Positions 56,937 to 64,000 of a stretch of 64,000 nt of DNA are shown here, piece by piece. Every line of letters starts with the position of its first letter. Positions within the stretch are counted from its first letter, which is position 1. This DNA is from Oscillospiraceae bacterium (GTDB lineage Bacteria; Bacillota; Clostridia; Oscillospirales; Acutalibacteraceae). The stretch spans positions 496,001-560,000 of the forward strand of contig CAJTCS010000001.1 of assembly GCA_910574995.1 (NCBI GenBank), read 5' to 3'. A program made the position numbers and the translations under genes. Under the pieces are notes generated by a model. That model was given only the letters and a program-made list of their open reading frames with translations, ran no database searches and was not told the DNA's origin.

Positions 56937-58337
56937 ATGGCAGCTATCAAGCTGGGCTTCGCGCCTACCAGGAGAAGTATTTTCAGCGCGCCGGACGCGG
57001 TGAAATACCGGGGCCTTACCGCCGACCGCCTGCGGGAGCTAGGCGTGGAGTTTGTAGACATTGACGACATAAACGAAGAGGGCCTGCTCTATGATGAAAA
57101 CGACCGGCTGAAGGTCCTGGAAAAATTCAAGGCGGCGGGGGTGGACGGCCTGTTCCTGCCCCACTGCAATTTCGGCACAGAATACCTGTGCGCCAGGCTG
57201 GCAAAAGACCTGGGCGTACCTGTGCTGCTGTGGGGCCCCCTGGACGAGCGGCCGGAACCCAACGGCGTGCGGCTGCGGGACACCCAGTGCGGGCTGTTCG
57301 CCACTGGGAAGGTGCTCAGGCGCTTTGGCGTGCCCTTTACCTATATGACAAACTGCCGGCTGGAGGACCCCGTGTTTGCCCGGGGCGTAAAGGATTTCCT
57401 GGCTGTGTGCAATGTGGTGAAAACCTTCCGCCATATCCGCATTCTGCAGATAGGGCCCCGGCCCTTTGATTTTTGGAGCACCATGTGCAACGAGGGGGAG
57501 CTGCTGGAAAAATTCGGCGTGGAGCTGTCGCCCATCCCCCTGCCGGAGCTGACCGCGGAAGTGAAGCGGGCCATTGCCGAGGGGGGCGAGGTGCGGGAGG
57601 CCATTGCCTATTGCAAGGAAAATATGGAGATAAATGTGACCGAGGAGCAGCTTGAAAACATGGCGGGGCTGGCTGTGGCCATGGAGCGCCTGATGGAAAA
57701 GTACCATTGCGGCGCCGGGGCCATCCAGTGTTGGAACGCCTTGCAGGGTGAGCTTGGCATTATGCCCTGTGCCGCCAACGCCCTCCTCAACGAAAAGGGC
57801 CTGCCCGTTGTCTGTGAGACGGACATCCATGGGGCCATCACCGCCTTGTTGGTGGAAGCCGCCGCTAACGACGGGACCCGCGGCTTTTTTGCCGACTGGA
57901 CCATCCGCCACCCGGACATAGAGAACGGCGAGCTTTTGCAGCACTGCGGCCCCTGGCCCATTTCCTGCGCCAAAGAGAAGCCCCGCATCACGTACCCCTT
58001 AGCCTTCGATCACCCCGGGGCCATCACAGCCGAGGCAAAGCACGGGGAGCTGACCCTGGCCCGGTTCGACGGCGATAACGGCCAATACAGCCTGCTTTTG
58101 GGCAATGCCAAAGGCGTAGACGGCCCCAAAGGCATGGGGACCTACCTGTGGGTAGAGGTGGAGAACATCAAGCGGCTGGAGGCCAAGATTGTGGAGGGGC
58201 CGTACATCCACCACTGTGTGGGCATACACAAAGACGTGGTGCCGGTGCTGTATGAAGCCTGCAAATACCTGGGCGTTGCGCCCGACCTTTACGATCCCAT
58301 TGAGGAGGAAGTGAGGGCGTATCTCCGTGGGGAATAA
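56937..58337 (+). CDS. L-fucose/L-arabinose isomerase-family protein
   Basis: The 466-residue protein resembles the fucose/arabinose isomerase superfamily. It has an N-terminal AAIKLGFAPTRRS, a central FLPHCNFGTEYLCARLAKD, the IGPRPFDFWSTMCNEGELL segment, and the metal-binding core AIQCWNALQGELGI, CETDIHGAITALL and the late Asp/His residues. Family enzymes interconvert aldoses and ketoses; several clostridial members have no proven substrate. It is the first gene of an operon with split transketolase, a sugar kinase and a hydrolase, so it probably makes the ketose that the kinase phosphorylates. ATG 56937 lies after GAAGGAGG. Confidence 0.87.
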   Translation: MAAIKLGFAPTRRSIFSAPDAVKYRGLTADRLRELGVEFVDIDDINEEGLLYDENDRLKVLEKFKAAGVDGLFLPHCNFGTEYLCARLAKDLGVPVLLWGPLDERPEPNGVRLRDTQCGLFATGKVLRRFGVPFTYMTNCRLEDPVFARGVKDFLAVCNVVKTFRHIRILQIGPRPFDFWSTMCNEGELLEKFGVELSPIPLPELTAEVKRAIAEGGEVREAIAYCKENMEINVTEEQLENMAGLAVAMERLMEKYHCGAGAIQCWNALQGELGIMPCAANALLNEKGLPVVCETDIHGAITALLVEAAANDGTRGFFADWTIRHPDIENGELLQHCGPWPISCAKEKPRITYPLAFDHPGAITAEAKHGELTLARFDGDNGQYSLLLGNAKGVDGPKGMGTYLWVEVENIKRLEAKIVEGPYIHHCVGIHKDVVPVLYEACKYLGVAPDLYDPIEEEVRAYLRGE

Positions 58338-59163
58338 GGAATTCGAGATGCTCTCGTGGGAGCTGCGCCGGGACGTGCTGGACATCATCATGGCCGGGGG
58401 CGGGGGGCACATCGGCGGCGATATGAGTGTGCTGAACGCCCTGCTGGTGCTGTACAAAAACCACCTGCGTATTACGCCGGAAACCACCAACGACCCGGAC
58501 CGGGACCGCTTTGTGCTGTCAAAGGGCCATGCCATGGAAGCCTATTACGCCGTGCTGTGCCACCGGGGGTTCCTGGACCTGGATGACGTAAAGGCACGGT
58601 TCAACAAATGCGGTTCGCCCTATATCGGGCACCCCAATAACAAGCTGCCGGGCATTGAGATGAACTCCGGCTCGCTGGGCCACGGCCTGCCTGTCTGCGT
58701 GGGCATGGCCCTGGCGGGCAAGCGGGACGGCAGAAAGTACCGGGTGTACACCATTTTAGGGGACGGCGAGCTGGCCGAGGGCTCGGTGTGGGAAGGGGCC
58801 ATGGCCGCTGGCCACTATAAGCTGGACAATCTCTGCGCCGTTGTGGACCGCAACGGCCTGCAGATTTCCGGCCCCACCGAGGATGTGATGTCCCACGAGC
58901 CCTTGCGGGCCCGCTGGGAAAGCTTTGGCTGGCATGTGCTGGAGGTAAACGGCGACAGCATCCCAGAGCTGGACGGGGCTTTCTCCCAGGCCAAGTCCCT
59001 TAAGGGGAAGCCCACGGCCATTATAAGCCGCACTACCAAGGGCTTTGGCAGCCCGCTGATGGAGAACAAGGCCGAGTGGCACCACCACCTGCCTGCTGCT
59101 GAAGAATATGAAGCCATCAAAAAGGATTTCGAAAAAGGGAAGGGGGCGGCCGCCCGTGAATAA
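58327..59163 (+). CDS. Transketolase, N-terminal (TPP-binding) subunit
   Basis: The 278-residue protein equals the first domain of transketolase. It includes GGHIGGDMSVLNALLVLY, SKGHAMEAYYAVL, the TPP/metal-binding GDGELAEGSVWEGAMAA and DRNGLQ. The C-terminal half is encoded by the next gene, overlapping by 8 bp. Split transketolases in sugar operons are usually substrate-specialised, as in the apulose-4-phosphate transketolase AptA/AptB. The start is GTG 58327, overlapping the isomerase stop. Confidence 0.92.
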   Translation: MGNKEFEMLSWELRRDVLDIIMAGGGGHIGGDMSVLNALLVLYKNHLRITPETTNDPDRDRFVLSKGHAMEAYYAVLCHRGFLDLDDVKARFNKCGSPYIGHPNNKLPGIEMNSGSLGHGLPVCVGMALAGKRDGRKYRVYTILGDGELAEGSVWEGAMAAGHYKLDNLCAVVDRNGLQISGPTEDVMSHEPLRARWESFGWHVLEVNGDSIPELDGAFSQAKSLKGKPTAIISRTTKGFGSPLMENKAEWHHHLPAAEEYEAIKKDFEKGKGAAARE

Positions 59164-60097
59164 GATACCGAACCGGCAGGCCATCTGCCAGACGCTTTTG
59201 AAGCACGCGGCAACGGACAAAAGCATCTTTGCCCTGTGCAGCGACAGCCGGGGCAGCGCCAGCATGTCGCCTTTCTTCCAGCGGTTCCCGGGGCAGTCTG
59301 TAGAGATGGGCATTGCGGAGCAGAACCTTGTCGGCATAGCGGCGGGCCTGGCCTCCTGCGGGAAAAAACCCTATGCCTTTTCCCCCGCCTGCTTTCTCAC
59401 GACCCGTTCCTACGAGCAGGCCAAAATCGACTGCGCCTATTCCGACACCAACGTGAAGCTCATCGGCATTTCCGGCGGGGTCAGCTACGGCGCTTTGGGC
59501 ATGAGCCACCACAGCGCCCAGGACATTGCCGCCATGGCAGCCCTTCCCAACATGCGGGTATACCTGCCCAGCGACCGCTTCCAGACGGAAAAGCTGATAG
59601 AAGCCCTTTTGCAGGATGAAAAGCCCGCCTATGTCCGCGTGGGCCGCAACCCGGTAGAGGATATTTACCGTGAGGGGGCCTGCCCCTTTCAGCTGGATAA
59701 AGCCACGTGGCTGCGGGGGAAAGGGGAAGCCGTGCGGGCCGCCATAATCGCCTGCGGGGAGATGGCGCGCCCGGCCCTAGAGGCGGCGGAAGCCCTGGCA
59801 GAAGAGGGCATAAGCGCCAGCGTGCTGGATATGTACTGTGTAAAGCCCCTGGACCGGGAGGCTGTTTTGGAAGCTGCCGGGCTGGCGGATATTGTAGTTG
59901 CCGTGGAGGAACATTCCCCCTTTGGCGGGCTGGGAAGCATGGTGGCACAGGTGGTGGGCGAATACTGCCCCAAACGGGTAAAGTGCCTGTCCCTGCCGGA
60001 CGCGCCTGTGGTCACCGGTACCTCGGCAGAGGTGTTTGCCCACTATGGGCTCACTGGGGAGGGCATTACCCGGACGGTAAAGGAGCTGCTGTCATGA
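59156..60097 (+). CDS. Transketolase, C-terminal subunit
   Basis: The 313-residue protein holds the pyrimidine-binding and C-terminal domains of transketolase: FQRFPGQSVEMGIAEQNLVGIAAG with the catalytic Glu, GVSYGALGMSHHSAQDIAAM, PSDRFQTEKLIEALL, and the final VVAVEEHSPFGGLGSMVAQ. It forms the enzyme with the preceding subunit. GTG 59156 overlaps the upstream stop codon; a longer frame from 59108 would duplicate coding DNA of its partner. It transfers a two-carbon ketol unit from a ketose phosphate to an aldose phosphate. Confidence 0.92.
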   Translation: MNKIPNRQAICQTLLKHAATDKSIFALCSDSRGSASMSPFFQRFPGQSVEMGIAEQNLVGIAAGLASCGKKPYAFSPACFLTTRSYEQAKIDCAYSDTNVKLIGISGGVSYGALGMSHHSAQDIAAMAALPNMRVYLPSDRFQTEKLIEALLQDEKPAYVRVGRNPVEDIYREGACPFQLDKATWLRGKGEAVRAAIIACGEMARPALEAAEALAEEGISASVLDMYCVKPLDREAVLEAAGLADIVVAVEEHSPFGGLGSMVAQVVGEYCPKRVKCLSLPDAPVVTGTSAEVFAHYGLTGEGITRTVKELLS

Positions 60098-61533
60098 AAT
60101 ATATACTCGCCATTGACCAGAGCACCTCCGGCACCAAGGCGCTGCTTCTGGACGGGGCCGGGGCGCTCCTGAAGCGGGCGGACCTGCCCCACCGGCAGAA
60201 GGTCAACAGCCGGGGCTGGGTCAGCCACGACCCTATGGAGATTTACCAAAACACCATTGAAGCGGCCCACCGGGCAGTTTTAGGCATTGACCCGGCAAAG
60301 ATAGCGGCCATCGGCATCAGCAACCAGCGGGAGACCGCCCTAATCTGGGACCGCGGAACCGGGCTGCCCGTGGCCGACGCGGTAGTTTGGCAGTGCGGGC
60401 GGGCCCAGAATATTTGCGCGCGGCTGGAAACCCATGCCGAAGGCATACGCAAAAAAAACGGCCTGTGGCTCTCCCCCTACTTCCCGGCGGCAAAATGGGC
60501 CTGGATTTTAGAAAATACGCCAGGTATAGCTGATCAGAACCTATGCGCGGGGACCATCGACAGCTGGCTCATCTACAAGTTGGCCGGGGAGTTTAAGACG
60601 GACTACTCCAATGCCAGCCGCACCCAGCTTTTCAATATCCATTCACTGCAATGGGACAAAGAACTGTGTGGGCTGTTCGGCGTACCCCTGGCGTCACTCC
60701 CCCAGGTCTGCATGAGCGACAGCTGCTTTGGCGAGACCGACATGGGGGGCGTACTGCCGGGGCCTGTGCCCATATGCGGCGTTCTGGGCGACTCCCACGG
60801 GGCGCTTTTCGGCCAGGGCTGTGTAAAGCCCGGCATGGGGAAGGCCACCTACGGTACAGGCTCCTCTGTTATGGTAAATGTGGGGGAAAAGCCCGTGTTC
60901 AGCGACGGCGGCGTCGTGACTTCGCTGGCCTGGGGCATGGGCGGCAAAATCAATTATGTGCTGGAGGGGAACATCAACTACACCGGCTCTGTGATCAAAT
61001 GGCTGGTGGACGATGTAAAGCTGCTGGATTCCTCGAAAGAAGCCGGGAAAGTCGCCGCCGGCGCGGACCCGGAGGACGGCACCTACCTGGTCCCGGCCTT
61101 TACCGGCCTGGGGGCGCCTTACTGGAAGCCGGACGCCAGGGCCATCCTCTGGGGCATGGGCCGGGGGACCGGGCGTGCTGAGATCGTCAAGGCTGCGGAG
61201 GAAAGCATTGCCTACCAGATCGCGGACGTGGCCTTTGCCATAGAACAGGGGGCCGGGATTAGGCTCCATGAACTGCGGGCAGACGGCGGGCCTACCCGGG
61301 ATAAATTCCTGATGCAGTTTCAAAGCGACATACTGGGGCTGGAGGTTGTGGTACCGGAACGGGAAGAGCTGTCCGGCATAGGCGCGGCCTACTGCGCGGG
61401 GATCTCCTGCGGCCTGTACGGCTGGGGGATACTGGAAAAACAGGGCCGCGCCCGGTTTCTTCCCCAAAGGGACGCGGCCTGGCGGGAAAAGAAATATGAC
61501 GGATGGAAACAGGCGGTAAGCCTATTGCTATAA
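60094..61533 (+). CDS. FGGY family carbohydrate kinase
   Basis: The 479-residue kinase has the N-terminal phosphate motif AIDQSTSGTKALLLD, the SNQRETALIWDRGTGLP substrate region, the ATP-site YGTGSSVMVNVG, and FTGLGAPYWKPDAR with a C-terminal LRADGGPTRDKFLMQFQSDIL. Overall it looks glycerol-kinase/xylulokinase-like. The context points to phosphorylation of the ketose made by the isomerase. ATG 60094 overlaps the transketolase stop by 4 bp, behind AAGGAG. Confidence 0.94.
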   Translation: MKYILAIDQSTSGTKALLLDGAGALLKRADLPHRQKVNSRGWVSHDPMEIYQNTIEAAHRAVLGIDPAKIAAIGISNQRETALIWDRGTGLPVADAVVWQCGRAQNICARLETHAEGIRKKNGLWLSPYFPAAKWAWILENTPGIADQNLCAGTIDSWLIYKLAGEFKTDYSNASRTQLFNIHSLQWDKELCGLFGVPLASLPQVCMSDSCFGETDMGGVLPGPVPICGVLGDSHGALFGQGCVKPGMGKATYGTGSSVMVNVGEKPVFSDGGVVTSLAWGMGGKINYVLEGNINYTGSVIKWLVDDVKLLDSSKEAGKVAAGADPEDGTYLVPAFTGLGAPYWKPDARAILWGMGRGTGRAEIVKAAEESIAYQIADVAFAIEQGAGIRLHELRADGGPTRDKFLMQFQSDILGLEVVVPEREELSGIGAAYCAGISCGLYGWGILEKQGRARFLPQRDAAWREKKYDGWKQAVSLLL

Positions 61534-61546
61534 GGAGGAGAGCATT

Positions 61547-63070
61547 ATGTCAGCAAACACAGCAGAGCGCTGGGGCGTGTTCGAAGTAACCGTAACCGGC
61601 CCGGAGGAGGGGAACCCCTTTACGGAGCGGGAATTTTCCGGGGTGTTCCGGGGCAAAAACGAGGAAAAGCACGTTATGGGCTTTTATGATGGGGAGGGCG
61701 TGTATAAGGTGCGCTTCATGCCCAGCTTTGAGGGGGCGTACACCTACGAGACCACCGGCAATTTCCCGGGGGCTCAGACCTCCGGCAGCTTTACGGTAAC
61801 GCCGCCCAGTCAGGGAAACCATGGCCCTATGCGCGTTGTGAACCAATTCCACTTCGCCTATGAGGACACTACGCCCTATTATTCCGTGGGCACCACCTGC
61901 TATGCCTGGGCCCATCAGCCCGAGGGGATACACCAGCAGACCCTCAAGGAGCTGGACGAGGGGTATTTCAACAAAATGCGCTTCTGCGTTTTCCCCAAGC
62001 ACTATATCCACAATTTCCGCGACCCGGAGACCTTCCCCTATGAGGGCACGCCTATGGACAACGCCGGCCTGTGCGAGGAAAACTTCTCCTATGAGATGGA
62101 CATCTCCGGCAACCACTGGGACTTCGCCCGTTTCAACCCCGAACATTTCCGGCGCATCGAACGCTGCATCCTGGAGCTCCAGGAGCGGGGCATTGAGGCC
62201 GACATCATCGTTATGCACCCCTACGACCGCTGGGGATTCAAATCCATGACCCCGGAGCAGGACGACTTATACTGGAAGTATGTCATTGCCCGGTTCTCAT
62301 GTTATCGCAACGTGTGGTGGAGCCTGGCAAACGAGTACGACCTGCTTTTTGCCAAGCAGCCGGAGGATTGGGAGCGTTATGCCAAGATCCTTTGTGAAAT
62401 GGATCCTTATAACCATCTTAGGGGCATACACCAGTGCATGAAATTTTACGACCACTCCCGGCCCTGGGTCACCCACTGCAGCCTGCAAAGGCAGGATCTT
62501 TATAGGCATGTGGAGTACACCGACGAGTATCGGGTGCGGTGGGGCAAGCCCATCGTGTGGGACGAGATCAGCTATGAGGGCAACATAGACATGGGCTGGG
62601 GGAATATTTCCGGCCAGGAGCTGGTAAGGCGTTTCTGGGAGGCCAGCCTGCGTGGCGGCTACGCGGGCCACGGGGAGACCTTCTTGGACCCGGAAAACGA
62701 CATCCTATGGTGGAGCCACGGCGGGCCCCTGCACGGGGAGAGCCCGGCGCGCATCCGGTTCCTGCATAAGATATTGTGCGAAACCCCTGGCTGCGGCCTC
62801 AAGCGCGGCCAAGGGAGCTTTGACGAAATAGTAGGCGTACCCGACGGCATTGACTTCCTTCCCGGCGGCGAGGCCTCCTATGAAATACATTATTACGGCT
62901 TCGGCCGGCCCAGCTTCCGGGATTTCATTAAGTCCGAGGGGAAGTGGAAGGTAGAAATTATCGACACCTGGGGGATGGCCGTCACAGACGCTGGGGTGCA
63001 TGAGGGCAAGTTCCGTATTTCCCTGCCGGGCAGGGAGTATATGGCTGTGAGGCTCAGGCGGGTTTCTTGA
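61547..63070 (+). CDS. DUF5060/DUF4038-like/DUF5605 glycoside hydrolase-like protein (apiosidase-like)
   Basis: The 507-residue protein has an N-terminal beta-sandwich (WGVFEVTVTGPEEGNPF, DUF5060-like) and then a TIM-barrel with TTCYAWAHQ, IVMHPYDRWGF, WWSLANEYDLL (acid/base Asn-Glu) and VWDEISYEG (nucleophile candidate). A C-terminal domain (ALPGREYMAVRL-type ending, DUF5605-like) follows. The barrel resembles the DUF4038 group to which GH140 apiosidase belongs. No signal peptide is present, so it would act inside the cell on an imported glycoside. It is the last gene of the sugar operon, with GGAGGAGA before ATG 61547. Confidence 0.83.
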   Translation: MSANTAERWGVFEVTVTGPEEGNPFTEREFSGVFRGKNEEKHVMGFYDGEGVYKVRFMPSFEGAYTYETTGNFPGAQTSGSFTVTPPSQGNHGPMRVVNQFHFAYEDTTPYYSVGTTCYAWAHQPEGIHQQTLKELDEGYFNKMRFCVFPKHYIHNFRDPETFPYEGTPMDNAGLCEENFSYEMDISGNHWDFARFNPEHFRRIERCILELQERGIEADIIVMHPYDRWGFKSMTPEQDDLYWKYVIARFSCYRNVWWSLANEYDLLFAKQPEDWERYAKILCEMDPYNHLRGIHQCMKFYDHSRPWVTHCSLQRQDLYRHVEYTDEYRVRWGKPIVWDEISYEGNIDMGWGNISGQELVRRFWEASLRGGYAGHGETFLDPENDILWWSHGGPLHGESPARIRFLHKILCETPGCGLKRGQGSFDEIVGVPDGIDFLPGGEASYEIHYYGFGRPSFRDFIKSEGKWKVEIIDTWGMAVTDAGVHEGKFRISLPGREYMAVRLRRVS

Positions 63071-63140
63071 GAGGAAGAAAAGGCGCTGGACATAACATGG
63101 CAATAAAAAGAATCCCCGGCATCTAAAAAAAGGCCCGGAA

Positions 63141-63171
63141 AAACGCTCCCTTTACAGGGAGCGTTTCACTT
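63141..63171 (+). terminator. Terminator of the sugar operon
   Basis: AAACGCTCCCT and AGGGAGCGTTT form a perfect 11-bp stem around a 4-nt loop, followed by CACTTT. Confidence 0.75.
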
Positions 63172-63252
63172 TGGCGTACTCGACCGGTACAAGCTTTTCC
63201 CGGCAGTTATGGCAGTGTGTCGTGCTAAAGAGCCCGAATGGCGGACATGAAA

Positions 63253-64000
63253 TTACCGTTTACAGAGAGGTAAAACAGCCCCCACCCTTTGGGCAATCAG
63301 GCTCGCGGCCATTTGCAGCTGGTAGGGGTGGGAGGCAAAATCCTGCTCCGACCGGAACGCCAGCAGCCGGTGGGCGGGCAGGCCCTTTTGGGCGAACCTC
63401 TCCCGTATATCCGGGCACCCCGTCACCAGCCAGACCTTCGGCCCCTCCCGCAGGATGCCCCGGGGCAGGCCGTAGTCAAAATAAATGCCGGTGTAGCTGA
63501 AAATGACCACCAAATCCTCCGGTCCCGCTGACGAAAGGAAATCCATCTGCTCCCGGAAAGCCACCTTTGTCAGGGCGTTTTTGCCCAGCATCACAAGGTC
63601 GCTTTGCAGGCTGATGGCGGCAGACTCTGCCTTCAGCAGCCCAAAAGCCGCCACCCGCTTTGCCTCTTTGATTTCCTCTGCCAGCCGCCCCAGCGCTTCA
63701 TAATCAAGGCTTTCTGCCACAAGCCCCAGGCTCTCCTGCACGCGCCCGCAAAAATCCAACCCCTGTTCCTTGGGCGGTAAGCCCTGGCCATACAGGGTAA
63801 AGGTCTTTTCTGTCTGGCGCATCAAGTCCCGCAGTTCGCCAAAATCCTCCAGGCCAATCTCCCGGCAGAAGCGGCTTACCGTGGCCTTGGAGACAAAGCA
63901 CTCCGCCGCAAGCTTTTCTATGCTCACATCCTCCAGGCAGTCCAGCCTTTCCAGCAGATAGCGGGCGATGCGGCAGTTGTTGGAATCCTCCCTCCCCGCC
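63253..64000 (-). CDS. MurR/RpiR family transcriptional regulator (5' end outside window)
   Basis: The frame is open to the right edge, so the first residues are missing. The visible part includes the end of the N-terminal HTH_6 domain (RIARYLLERLD, then SIEKLAAECFVSKATVSRFCREIG) and a C-terminal SIS sugar-phosphate-binding domain (AFGLLKAESAAISLQSDL, LVVIFSYTGIYFDYG). RpiR regulators sense phosphosugars. It converges on the sugar operon and might regulate it together with the LacI protein, or belong to genes beyond the edge. Confidence 0.92.
   Translation of the reverse strand, partial: AGREDSNNCRIARYLLERLDCLEDVSIEKLAAECFVSKATVSRFCREIGLEDFGELRDLMRQTEKTFTLYGQGLPPKEQGLDFCGRVQESLGLVAESLDYEALGRLAEEIKEAKRVAAFGLLKAESAAISLQSDLVMLGKNALTKVAFREQMDFLSSAGPEDLVVIFSYTGIYFDYGLPRGILREGPKVWLVTGCPDIRERFAQKGLPAHRLLAFRSEQDFASHPYQLQMAASLIAQRVGAVLPLCKR

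Noticed and set aside
59707-60093. Long N-terminal extension of the FGGY kinase
   Set aside because: The frame is open upstream only because of GC-rich coding DNA of the transketolase subunit. ATG 60094 has a ribosome site and the standard kinase N-terminus.

Overview
The window is 64 kb of GC-rich DNA (coding regions mostly above 60% GC) with strong Shine-Dalgarno sites, frequent GTG and TTG starts and near-consensus sigma-A promoters with 17-bp spacers. Together with [FeFe]-hydrogenase maturases, MurT/GatD, FkbH-type proteins and a sortase-anchored surface protein, this points to an anaerobic Bacillota of class Clostridia, probably an Oscillospirales/Ruminococcaceae-like gut bacterium. I cannot name the genus.

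Layout: (1) 1-660, the 3' end of an HtrA protease, then a convergent ABC exporter whose mRNA leader looks like a translational attenuator. (2) 3042-8051 (minus), an H-cluster maturation operon: TM1266-type regulator, hydE, a nucleotidyltransferase-like gene, hydG, a zinc-ribbon protein and hydF. (3) 8931-20228, housekeeping and accessory genes: a UroD-family protein, an RNA methyltransferase, a GNAT protein, two TIM-barrel sugar isomerase-like proteins, two GH25 paralogues (one without its catalytic acids), DUF2461, two zinc-ribbon proteins, and mannonate oxidoreductase with UxuA. (4) 20451-33259, two MBOAT/DHHW acyl-transfer pairs, the first linked to an FkbH-like HAD protein and an acyl carrier protein. 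Together these form a Dlt-like set in which FkbH would replace the adenylation enzyme. A glutamine-type ABC transporter, a MerR regulator and a MITE-like insertion lie between the pairs. (5) 33263-47804, a NusG-II protein, a Gx transporter, a small Xre pair, a MarR-controlled heterodimeric ABC exporter, rsmE, YfhO with a GT2, a VanY-type carboxypeptidase, MurT with a GatD homologue that lacks its catalytic residues, and a second Xre regulator.

(6) 47933-54200 is a lower-GC, scarred integration site. A tandem 192-bp duplication carries a 5' fragment of tRNA-Arg(CCG) followed by the intact tRNA. Next come four small cargo genes (P-loop kinase-like, MBL hydrolase, HD hydrolase, APH-family kinase). 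The region ends with three rearranged element genes: an integrase 3' end, a truncated surface protein, and a primase fragment fused in frame to a sortase-anchored surface protein.

(7) 54210-64000 holds a MATE exporter behind a terminator-containing leader, a LacI regulator, and a divergent sugar operon (fucose-isomerase-like protein, split transketolase, FGGY kinase, DUF5060/apiosidase-like hydrolase). The operon is compatible with catabolism of a branched or unusual pentose such as apiose. The 5' part of an RpiR-family regulator gene runs off the right edge.

The best candidates for something undescribed are the FkbH-ACP-MBOAT-DHHW system, the attenuator-like leaders of the two drug exporters, the catalytically dead GatD, and the rearranged integrative element.
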